DNA from: Firmicutes bacterium UBA4049 | GTDB taxonomy: Bacteria > Bacillota > Desulfotomaculia > Desulfotomaculales > Nap2-2B | DNA length: 5,509 nucleotides | Assembly: GCA_002382755.1 (NCBI GenBank) | Contig: DFZT01000069.1 | Span: 1-5,509, forward strand | Reading direction: 5' to 3' | Shown here: positions 1-5,505 of the stretch, one piece after another | How the letters are laid out: the number at the start of each line of letters is the position of its first letter | How positions within the stretch are numbered: the first letter of the stretch is position 1 | Made by a program: the position numbers and the translations under genes | Notes under the pieces: model-generated | Seen by the model: only the letters and a program-made list of their open reading frames with translations | What the model was told of the DNA's origin: nothing | Database searches by the model: none

Positions 1-295
1 CTTCTGTGGTGAACTCGACCTTTTGTTCCAAAAGCAGTGTGGTTAGATCGGCATCGTTCTTCAGGCCGGTCACTTTAAACTTCGTGCCTTTCTTTGTCGT
101 ACCGGCAATCAGATTTGTCGTATCCTTGGCCTGGATAGTTACCTCCTGTACCTGCCCCTGATTTACTGAATCAAGAAATTGATCATAACGCCACGGCTGT
201 ATATTAGCGTTTTGAGGCTGCGCGTATTTAAGCAGGGCTATGATTACCAACAAGATTAGCAAATAAATGCTAAGGTTCTTGAGAACCCTGTTCAA
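1..295 (-). CDS. ftsH: ATP-dependent zinc metalloprotease FtsH, N-terminal part (cut by window edge)
   Basis: FtsH is a membrane-anchored hexameric AAA+ zinc protease that degrades misfolded membrane proteins and selected regulators. Only the first 98 codons are in the window; the AAA+ and protease domains lie beyond position 1. I translated this part by hand. It begins MNRVLKNLSIYLLILL, very like the B. subtilis FtsH N-terminus as I remember it. A single membrane segment spans about residues 8-22. The small extracytoplasmic domain follows, with the typical YDQFLDSVNQGQVQEV pattern around residues 40-55. The start is TTG at 295-293, chosen because an AAGGAG ribosome site lies 8 nt upstream and because the protein then begins exactly like the family. 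The gene lies 86 nt after tilS and has its own promoter candidate. Identity is firm from homology and context; catalytic residues cannot be checked here. Confidence 0.93.
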   Translation of the reverse strand, partial: MNRVLKNLSIYLLILLVIIALLKYAQPQNANIQPWRYDQFLDSVNQGQVQEVTIQAKDTTNLIAGTTKKGTKFKVTGLKNDADLTTLLLEQKVEFTTE

Positions 296-303
296 TAAAG
301 CCA

Positions 304-309
304 CTCCTT
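304..309 (-). promoter_or_regulatory. Ribosome binding site of ftsH (supports a TTG start)
   Basis: The minus strand reads AAGGAG at 309-304, 8 nt before TTG at 295-293. There is no ATG or GTG nearby that would give an FtsH-like N-terminus, so this site decides the start. Confidence 0.8.
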
Positions 310-356
310 CTTCTTATGAATAATTACTGTATTCCTAAAAGATCCCTTAAATAAAA

Positions 357-385
357 ATTTTAACACATCAAGCGCTTTGTTTCAA
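357..385 (-). promoter_or_regulatory. Predicted sigma-A promoter of ftsH
   Basis: On the minus strand a -35 box TTGAAA (385-380, 5 of 6 matches to consensus) is followed by a 17-bp spacer and a -10 box TAAAAT (362-357, 5 of 6). The -10 is preceded by TGT, giving an extended -10 (TGnTAAAAT). Transcription would start near 350, leaving a leader of about 55 nt before the ftsH TTG. The -35 box overlaps the tilS stop codon (384-382). No terminator separates tilS from ftsH, so ftsH is probably made both by readthrough and from this promoter. The boxes are seen directly; activity is inferred. Confidence 0.65.
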
Positions 386-1806
386 TTGTGCCGTTCGGCG
401 GCGCTTCCCAAAATCTGAAGATAAAGACAGTTGACCGTCCTGTCGGTCACTTTCCAGTTCCGCCCGGAACGCAGGCCGCCTACCCAGATAATATCATCCC
501 CGCTCACTACCAGTGGAATCCTGTCTCGTTTATAACGGTCAATCTTGCTGTCAATCAAAAACTTTTTAAGTTTCAATGTCCCGCCCAGCCCCAAAGGGGA
601 AAAAACATCCCCTTCCATACGCCTGCGCACATAGAGCGGGTACTTGATCAGATCATAATCAAGCAGGGCTTCATTTTGAGATATTTCGGCAAACGGCGGA
701 GCATCCCTGAAGCAGGTTACTTCCGCCTGGATATAAAGATCTATTTCAGGAATATAGGTTACCCCGGGCACATTCAAAGAATGCTTGTAGGGAAGTACGG
801 GAACCGGTTCCGCTTCCCTAAAAAACTGCAGGACGTTATTAGTTTTCAGAACACGAATTCCCCTTGGAAGGATCGCAACCCGCCCGCCGGCTTTTTTATG
901 CAATAATTCCATAAGCCTTTCAATATGATGGTAGGAAAGTTCTTTTGTATCCCCGGTTACCTCATCCCAGGCCAGACGCAATACGCGCCGGCAAAGAGGG
1001 GCAGGCAGGGAACGCAGCGTGTTATTATCTAAAGCAACCATGCCGTTTTTCCCATTTACTTTTATTTTTTCCAGATTAACCAGGGCAAGTTCCTCAAGGT
1101 AAGAATCCTCTTGGTTGCAAAGATTACCCAGCTGCACCAGCGTATGAATAATTTGAGGATTGTAATCGCGTTCAAGCAAAGGCAGCAAATTAAGGCGGAT
1201 ACGATTCCGTGTATATACCGGTTTGAGGTTTGAGCTGTCCTGCCTGACAGGTAAATGAAGCCGCAGGCAATATTCTTCTATTTCCCTGCGGCGTATTTCC
1301 AGCAGCGGGCGGATATACAGGCCGCGTATATATGACATGCCTTTTAGTCCGCTTATGCCGGCGCCGCGCAGAAGGTTGAGAAGGATTGTTTCCGCCTGAT
1401 CGTCCGCATGATGCCCCAACGCCACTCTGCCGGCGTCCAACTTGCCGGCAAGCCGTTCATAAAAAGAAAAACGTATTTCCCTGCAAGCTTCCTGAAGGGA
1501 CAGCCCCGAATTTTTGTGGTAGCTTCTAACATCAGCTTCTTCTATGAAACAGGGCAACCCCAGCTTTTCGGAAAACTCCCTTACCGAACGTGCATCCCTA
1601 TCTGCTTCCCCGCCCCGGAGCTGGTGATTCAGGTGGGCAACCATAGGGATTATTCCCATGTCATCTTTCAGTGTCCACAAAATGTGCAGCAGGGCAATCG
1701 AATCGGGCCCTCCGGAAACACCGATCAAAACCTTGTCTCCGGGTTTTAACATTCCCTGTTTTTCGATTAGTAATCTTACTTGTTTAACCAAGTCAATGCC
1801 AGCCAA
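382..1806 (-). CDS. tilS: tRNA(Ile)-lysidine synthetase TilS
   Basis: TilS uses ATP and lysine to convert cytidine 34 of the CAU anticodon of tRNA-Ile2 to lysidine. This changes both charging and decoding from Met/AUG to Ile/AUA, and the enzyme is normally essential. The 474-aa protein is the usual length for Firmicute TilS with all domains. The N-terminal PP-loop ATPase domain shows SGGPDS (31-36), HLNHQLRG (58-65), GHHADDQAET (131-140), RPLLEIRR (166-173) and RNRIR (200-204). A middle substrate-binding domain runs to about residue 325. A TilS C-terminal domain covers about 355-470, with RRRMEGDVFSPLG near 394-406 and WVGGLRSGR near 441-449. The start is TTG at 1806, with AAGGTG 7 nt upstream; this places the PP-loop about 30 residues in, as is usual. 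It follows spoIIE by 40 nt and precedes ftsH. The hpt gene often found next to it is absent. No defect is visible. Confidence 0.97.
   Translation of the reverse strand: MAGIDLVKQVRLLIEKQGMLKPGDKVLIGVSGGPDSIALLHILWTLKDDMGIIPMVAHLNHQLRGGEADRDARSVREFSEKLGLPCFIEEADVRSYHKNSGLSLQEACREIRFSFYERLAGKLDAGRVALGHHADDQAETILLNLLRGAGISGLKGMSYIRGLYIRPLLEIRRREIEEYCLRLHLPVRQDSSNLKPVYTRNRIRLNLLPLLERDYNPQIIHTLVQLGNLCNQEDSYLEELALVNLEKIKVNGKNGMVALDNNTLRSLPAPLCRRVLRLAWDEVTGDTKELSYHHIERLMELLHKKAGGRVAILPRGIRVLKTNNVLQFFREAEPVPVLPYKHSLNVPGVTYIPEIDLYIQAEVTCFRDAPPFAEISQNEALLDYDLIKYPLYVRRRMEGDVFSPLGLGGTLKLKKFLIDSKIDRYKRDRIPLVVSGDDIIWVGGLRSGRNWKVTDRTVNCLYLQILGSAAERHN
788..820 (-). repeat. Strong stem-loop inside tilS at a domain boundary
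   Basis: An 8-bp outer inverted repeat (788-795 with 813-820, TAGGGAAG/CTTCCCTA) encloses a 12-bp perfect palindrome GGAACCGGTTCC (800-811). The mRNA could fold into a nested hairpin. It covers codons about 330-340, in the linker between the substrate-binding and C-terminal domains of TilS. No U-tract follows on the coding strand, so it is not a terminator. It may be fortuitous or may slow ribosomes between domains; the role is unknown. Confidence 0.5.
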
Positions 1807-1813
1807 AAAACGA

Positions 1814-1819
1814 CACCTT
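1814..1819 (-). promoter_or_regulatory. Ribosome binding site of tilS (supports a TTG start)
   Basis: AAGGTG at 1819-1814 lies 7 nt before TTG at 1806-1804. It differs from consensus AAGGAG by one base. With the TTG start it implies modest translation of tilS, typical for this low-abundance enzyme. Confidence 0.65.
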
Positions 1820-1829
1820 AAAACGAAAT

Positions 1830-1859
1830 TTTATACTGTATATACTCTATATATTTCCA
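1830..1859 (-). promoter_or_regulatory. Possible weak sigma-A promoter of tilS
   Basis: The minus strand has TGGAAA (1859-1854, 4 of 6 to the -35 consensus), an 18-bp AT-rich spacer and TATAAA (1835-1830, 5 of 6 to the -10 consensus). The boxes overlap the 3' end of spoIIE. A housekeeping promoter here would make sense, because tilS is needed in growth while spoIIE is a sporulation gene. The very AT-rich stretch (repeated TATA steps) makes chance matches likely. Confidence 0.3.
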
Positions 1860-4387
1860 CACTCAGATAGTTTTCCCTCCATTTTTTTATCAAAGCTTCT
1901 TTTTTCCAAAAATACCGTCAGTATCGTTATATCGTCCGGAATCCTTTCCTCCCCTCCAACGCTGGTGATGGCCAAATTCAGCAGCAGATCCGCGAGATCC
2001 TGCGGTTGTATTTCACCGGCGTCCTGAATTACGTCCCTGAACCAATTTTCCTTTCCCTGCGGCCCGCTGTATATATCCAGCATCCCGTCGCTTACCATAA
2101 CCACAAGATCACCCGGGGTAAGCCTCCTTGAAACAGTTGCAACGTCAATATCTTTTATAATTCCAACCGGAAGGGAATTCGCCCTGACTGAATTAACCCT
2201 TTTGCCCTGCTTTAAAAAACTCGGCGGGGCGCCTATCTTTGTAAACTCAGCCTGGCCGGTGTATAAATCAAGGGTTATTAAATCAACCGTAGCGAAACTA
2301 TCCCCGGGGAATCTTAACATCATCAGGGAATTTACAGTTTTAACAGCCAATTCCCTGCTTAATCCCGATTCTAAAAGATTCTGCAACAGGGTCAGGGCAG
2401 CGCCGCTTTCACGCGCCGCGTTCTCTCCTGCGCCCATCCCGTCGCTCAACATAAGGGCAAACTCCCCTCCTCTTAAATGGATAAATGCGCGGCTGTCACC
2501 GCAGACAGTGTTTCCCCCCTTGCCTATTTGGGCGATGCCCACTTTAACCTGGAACTTAAGCCCGGGGTATAACCTTAAAAAACAAAGGTTTTCCCCCAAT
2601 GGACCTGCGCAATTAACCGACGGCAAAGATAATGGCTCCTTAAAAAACTGGGAAAGGACCGGAACTAACCTTGCGGAACAATCAAGGCGATCCGAGCAGG
2701 GCAGCCTGCTTATACCCAACTCAATACCATAATCTTCATTACGGAACATTTTAACGTCGGTAACAGGAATACCCGAATGCTTTAGCTTGTCCTTCAGATA
2801 AACTTCCCTTCCGGCAAACTCCTGAACCTCCAACTGCAATTCGGAGGACAAATAGTCAACTATTTCAGACATGCCTTTAAGCTGCTCGGAAACGATTTCT
2901 TTGCTTTCCAGAATACGCTTGGTCCAGTAAAGGTTTAACTTATAAGTATCGTACAGGCACGCGATTGTTATGGCCAGTTCCCTGGCCCTTGTACAGCGCC
3001 TTTTTAAAAACTCCGGTAAATCTGAAACTGTTAACTGGCCGTACAGCTCGACCTGGGCGAAGGCATCCAGCAGGCTCTGATAGGTGAGGTAAAATTCCCG
3101 CTCCCAGCAGATTTGATATATGCCGCAACCGTTGCAAACTTTTTGGCCAATTTCCCTGAAAAGCGCCTGAAGCACCGGTTCGCGCCGCTCTTCCGGGGCA
3201 GCCACGCAGGTTTCCCCATATCCCAGGGAAAGATCCTTAAAAACAGACGACCATTTGCCAAGCCGGTTCCGAATCAGTCTCTGCAATCTGCCGCCCGTTG
3301 TAACCGGCGGTGTATTGCCGGATATAATTAGAGAAAATACTTCTGCAAGCTTCTCAATTTGCCTTGCCGGAAACATGAAAAAAAGGACAATGGCTAAACA
3401 GCTTTCGATTACTATGGCGATCAGGTTCCCAAAGTTTTTAATGTAAATAAGTAAAATGAGATTGCCAACCAAAAATCCTGCCGCAACTCCCTGTTTCCCT
3501 AAACTCCGGCAGAATCCTGCCACAAAACCAGCAAAAGAATATACTCCCGCCAGCACAGGAACAGCTACATAAGCCAAACCCGGGATAATTCCCATCAGGG
3601 CTCCGGCAACGGCGCCCTGGCCCATACCCCCGCCACAGGCAAGGACAAGGATGATGAAACGGCTCAGCAGACCCTGGAGAGAAACTCCTCTGTATTCAAG
3701 CCCGCTTGTGCCGGCAAGGATTCCTGCCAGGAGAATCAAAACAGATAATACTTCTTCGACTTCGAGAATCTGTGAACCGCTAATCCTGGAGAGAGAAGGA
3801 ATGGCCTTTAAAAAAATAAAAGTAAAAATGCCGGCGAAAACCGCTTCAAAAGTAATACTTATGTAATCATAAGGCGAGAAATTAACAAAGGCAAGACAGC
3901 CAATTTTGAGAATCAGACTGAGCGCGAAAACAATCGCGGGTATCACAATTAAAGGCTTTTTAAGATTATCCTGACGATAAGCAAGAAATATCCAGACCAG
4001 CATTACTGTTGCGCAATCTATCGCCAGGGGAAATCCCTTAACCGTTGTCGCCAGCCCCAGTATCAACCCGGTAATCGCCATCACTGATGAAGCCGGCAGA
4101 ACAAGAGTAACGGCCCCCGCGAAGGCAGCGGCAAAAGGGACAAGTTCCCCGAATAAAACAGACCTGCCCAAAAAAAAGCCTGCCGCCAGGAAAAAAAAAT
4201 GCCTTCCGGAAATAGCGGATCCCAGTTTGGCAAGCAGGTTGTTTTTGGCGGACTTTTTCGCAGAATCTTTTACAGGCAATAGCTTTATCCGGGCAATACC
4301 GGAGGTATGCTTGACAGGCTTTTTCTTTCTAATTCCCTGTTTTTTTTCCAACCGGCGAAAAGGATAAACTTCAGATTTATTTAGCAC
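1847..4387 (-). CDS. spoIIE: Stage II sporulation protein E, membrane PP2C serine phosphatase
   Basis: SpoIIE dephosphorylates the anti-anti-sigma factor SpoIIAA, which frees sigma-F in the forespore. In B. subtilis it also binds FtsZ and helps form the polar septum. The 846-aa length fits the family (827 in B. subtilis). Residues 1-62 form a cytoplasmic tail with 18 Lys/Arg and only 3 acidic residues. About ten hydrophobic membrane segments follow between 63 and 340. A central regulatory region has a cysteine cluster CNGCGIYQICW (418-428). The PP2C domain covers about 610-830. Its metal-binding aspartates lie in LSDGMGAG (D649), VSDGMLD (D767) and PDDIT (D818/D819), matching the positions known to be needed in B. 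subtilis; GDSFATVDL (695-703) is also typical. The start is GTG at 4387, with GAGGTG 8 nt upstream. It lies 119 nt after ppx and has a Spo0A-type promoter. The gene is intact. Confidence 0.97.
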   Translation of the reverse strand: MLNKSEVYPFRRLEKKQGIRKKKPVKHTSGIARIKLLPVKDSAKKSAKNNLLAKLGSAISGRHFFFLAAGFFLGRSVLFGELVPFAAAFAGAVTLVLPASSVMAITGLILGLATTVKGFPLAIDCATVMLVWIFLAYRQDNLKKPLIVIPAIVFALSLILKIGCLAFVNFSPYDYISITFEAVFAGIFTFIFLKAIPSLSRISGSQILEVEEVLSVLILLAGILAGTSGLEYRGVSLQGLLSRFIILVLACGGGMGQGAVAGALMGIIPGLAYVAVPVLAGVYSFAGFVAGFCRSLGKQGVAAGFLVGNLILLIYIKNFGNLIAIVIESCLAIVLFFMFPARQIEKLAEVFSLIISGNTPPVTTGGRLQRLIRNRLGKWSSVFKDLSLGYGETCVAAPEERREPVLQALFREIGQKVCNGCGIYQICWEREFYLTYQSLLDAFAQVELYGQLTVSDLPEFLKRRCTRARELAITIACLYDTYKLNLYWTKRILESKEIVSEQLKGMSEIVDYLSSELQLEVQEFAGREVYLKDKLKHSGIPVTDVKMFRNEDYGIELGISRLPCSDRLDCSARLVPVLSQFFKEPLSLPSVNCAGPLGENLCFLRLYPGLKFQVKVGIAQIGKGGNTVCGDSRAFIHLRGGEFALMLSDGMGAGENAARESGAALTLLQNLLESGLSRELAVKTVNSLMMLRFPGDSFATVDLITLDLYTGQAEFTKIGAPPSFLKQGKRVNSVRANSLPVGIIKDIDVATVSRRLTPGDLVVMVSDGMLDIYSGPQGKENWFRDVIQDAGEIQPQDLADLLLNLAITSVGGEERIPDDITILTVFLEKRSFDKKMEGKLSECGNI

Positions 4388-4395
4388 CTTAGCCC

Positions 4396-4401
4396 CACCT
4401 C
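4396..4401 (-). promoter_or_regulatory. Ribosome binding site of spoIIE (supports a GTG start)
   Basis: GAGGTG at 4401-4396 on the minus strand lies 8 nt before GTG at 4387-4385. No competing start codon with a better site is visible. Confidence 0.7.
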
Positions 4402-4413
4402 TTATACATTCAA

Positions 4414-4433
4414 TTAAGGGTTGGCTCCCTTAA
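4414..4433 (-). repeat. Inverted repeat, predicted 5'-terminal hairpin of spoIIE mRNA
   Basis: TTAAGGG (4414-4420) and CCCTTAA (4427-4433) form a perfect 7-bp inverted repeat with a 6-nt loop. If transcription starts 7 nt after the TATAAT box, the first base is about 4433, so the spoIIE mRNA would begin with this stem. A 5'-terminal stem can protect an mRNA from decay; the symmetry could instead be a protein site. It lacks a U-tract on either strand, so it is not a terminator for ppx. The repeat is seen; the role is inferred. Confidence 0.55.
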
Positions 4434-4439
4434 CTTCAG

Positions 4440-4472
4440 ATTATAGTACAAGAGACAGGCATTTATTGTCAT
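4440..4472 (-). promoter_or_regulatory. Spo0A-type sigma-A promoter of spoIIE with 21-bp spacing
   Basis: On the minus strand ATGACA (4472-4467, 5 of 6 to TTGACA) is followed by 21 bp and a perfect TATAAT (4445-4440). Normal sigma-A promoters have about 17 bp. Spacings of 21-22 bp are the known peculiarity of B. subtilis spoIIE and spoIIG, where Spo0A~P helps sigma-A RNA polymerase use the misplaced -35 box. At the normal 17-bp spacing the sequence is only CAATAA, so there is no ordinary -35. The predicted start near 4433 gives a leader of about 46 nt. Spacing and boxes are read directly; control by Spo0A is inferred from family knowledge and the nearby box. Confidence 0.75.
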
Positions 4473-4497
4473 TACTGGTAACATGCGTTATTTTTTT

Positions 4498-4506
4498 ATC
4501 GACAAA
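4498..4506 (-). promoter_or_regulatory. Candidate Spo0A binding box upstream of spoIIE
   Basis: The minus strand reads TTTGTCGAT at 4506-4498; its core TGTCGAT matches 6 of 7 bases of the 0A box TGTCGAA. It starts at the base after the ppx stop codon and is centred about 68 bp upstream of the predicted spoIIE start, a place where Spo0A sites occur in B. subtilis spoIIE-type promoters. Two weaker TGTC cores, one in the -35 region and one in the spacer, could be extra low-affinity sites. Confidence 0.55.
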
Positions 4507-5397
4507 TTACAACTCGCTGTTTGCCTCCTTAATTGCAAGGCCATACATGAGATCCGCTTCGCTGACTCTCAGACCCGGCAGATCCAAATACAAGAGGATC
4601 TGTTTAACAATCCGTACTCCTGCAATTATTATATCCGCCCTTTCCGGCTGAAGTCCGGGCAAACAGCGGCGTTTTTCAAGCGGAAGGGCGGATAATAGGG
4701 AAAGCGTTTTTTCGACCTGTTCCGCCGGCAGGTCGAAACCATGAACCAGCACAGGATTATATACTCGAAGGGAAAGGGATATGGCTGCAATGGTTGTTAC
4801 CGTTCCGCCAACTCCGATAAGATTTACGGGGGAAATTTTTCGAATTTCTTCAAGAGGACAAATCAGCAGGGAAAGAATTTCCGCATCTGAAAAATTACCT
4901 TCTGTAGCGCGTACTGCGCCTACTTCAACACTCCGGCAGTATAACCCGTCCGGCGTTTTCCAGGTAAACTCGGTGCTCCCGCCACCCAGGTCCATAATAA
5001 CCGTATTTCGACAGTCGATACCTGTATGCAGCCCGCTCAGCGCTCCCTGGTAACTTAAGAGCGCTTCCTCTTCGCCGGAAAGCGTTTTAACTTCAAGGCC
5101 TGTCCTTTCGTGAACAGTCTTGAGAAAATCCTCACGGTTAACCGCATTCCGGACTGCGCTTGTTGCCGCAAGAACAATCCTTTTAACCTTCCAGCCGTTA
5201 ATCATTTTCAGGTAATCATCAATTACGGCCACCGTATTATTGATAGCCGGGGGCATAAGCATGGCTGTTCCAATTCCCTTGCCCAATCTGGTAGTAACCA
5301 GATCGGTATGCAGGGGTTTGACCTCTTTTTGACGATTAACTTCCGCGATCAGCAGGCGGGTCGAGTTTGTGCCGACATCAATTACTGCGACTCTCAT
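4507..5397 (-). CDS. ppx: Ppx/GppA family phosphatase (exopolyphosphatase or pppGpp phosphohydrolase)
   Basis: This family removes terminal phosphate from inorganic polyphosphate (Ppx) or from pppGpp (GppA), linking phosphate storage and the stringent response. The fold is the ASKHA ATPase type. Motifs in order are AVIDVGTNSTRLLIAE (4-19, phosphate 1), LSGEEEALLSY (106-116, with the catalytic/metal Glu region), IMDLGGGSTEF (134-144, phosphate 2), IGVGGTVTTIAA (194-205), LQPERADIIIAG (249-260) and VSEADLMYGLAI (278-289). At 296 aa it is the short, single-catalytic-core form and lacks the C-terminal HD-like domain of E. coli PPX, so its substrate preference cannot be read from sequence. The start is ATG at 5397, with AGGAG 4 nt upstream. 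It stands 119 nt before spoIIE and may be co-transcribed with it, since no terminator lies between. A large palindrome occupies its leader. No own promoter is visible in the window, so its promoter probably lies beyond 5509. Confidence 0.93.
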   Translation of the reverse strand: MRVAVIDVGTNSTRLLIAEVNRQKEVKPLHTDLVTTRLGKGIGTAMLMPPAINNTVAVIDDYLKMINGWKVKRIVLAATSAVRNAVNREDFLKTVHERTGLEVKTLSGEEEALLSYQGALSGLHTGIDCRNTVIMDLGGGSTEFTWKTPDGLYCRSVEVGAVRATEGNFSDAEILSLLICPLEEIRKISPVNLIGVGGTVTTIAAISLSLRVYNPVLVHGFDLPAEQVEKTLSLLSALPLEKRRCLPGLQPERADIIIAGVRIVKQILLYLDLPGLRVSEADLMYGLAIKEANSEL

Positions 5398-5414
5398 AAA
5401 TCTCCTAAATTAAA

Positions 5415-5430
5415 GACACAAGGACACAAG
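5415..5430 (+). repeat. Tandem 8-bp direct repeat at the edge of the palindromic element
   Basis: GACACAAG occurs twice head to tail (5415-5422 and 5423-5430). The second copy belongs to the left arm of the large inverted repeat; the matching right arm has only one copy. This looks like a slipped duplication, or the remnant of an older boundary of the element. Confidence 0.7.
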
Positions 5431-5505
5431 GGGACGGTTCTCCTGTGCTCATGTCGATGTGATCAAGGAAGCAAGTGAGCACAGGAGAACCGTCCCCTTG
5501 TGTCC
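5422..5505. repeat. 84-bp palindromic element, REP/MITE-like (30-bp perfect arms)
   Basis: Positions 5422-5451 and 5476-5505 are perfect reverse complements over 30 bp, around a 24-nt loop that contains TGATCA. Chance cannot reasonably give this. The GGGGACGGTTCTCCTGTG core resembles, from memory, dispersed palindromes linked to IS200/RAYT-type (Y1) transposases in Clostridia; I cannot verify that here. No ORF of its own and no target-site duplication is visible, though only 4 bases remain to the right. It would form a long hairpin in a ppx transcript starting upstream, but leaves the ppx ribosome site (5406-5402) free. It lacks a clear U-tract on the minus side; the plus-side flank is cut off by the window, so terminator function in that direction cannot be excluded. 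Confidence 0.85.

Noticed and set aside
388..906. Open reading frame of 172 codons on the plus strand
   Set aside because: It is antisense to the TilS C-terminal half, has no recognisable family pattern, and TilS motifs on the other strand explain the sequence.
1441..1452. 12-bp perfect palindrome CTTGCCGGCAAG in tilS
   Set aside because: It is within the conserved PP-loop domain coding region, has no loop or flanking structure, and is explained by ordinary codons.
2202..2732. Open reading frame of 176 codons on the plus strand
   Set aside because: It lies antisense to the SpoIIE PP2C domain, which has all its catalytic motifs; the translated plus-strand protein shows no domain.
4414..4433. 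Rho-independent terminator after ppx
   Set aside because: The 7-bp stem is AT-rich at its base, has no run of U after it on the minus strand, and lies downstream of the spoIIE -10 box, where a terminator would block spoIIE.
5409..5414. TTTAAT as a -10 box for ppx
   Set aside because: A start from it would fall in the ribosome binding site, and no -35 box is found at 16-19 bp upstream.
5452..5458. TGTCGAT in the loop of the palindrome as a second Spo0A box
   Set aside because: It matches the box upstream of spoIIE, but it is isolated, has no promoter beside it and sits in a probable mobile repeat; a 7-base match is easily fortuitous.
5110..5478. Plus-strand open frame of 122 codons running into the palindromic element
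   Set aside because: It is antisense to the conserved N-terminal half of the Ppx/GppA protein and ends inside the inverted repeat; no family resemblance.
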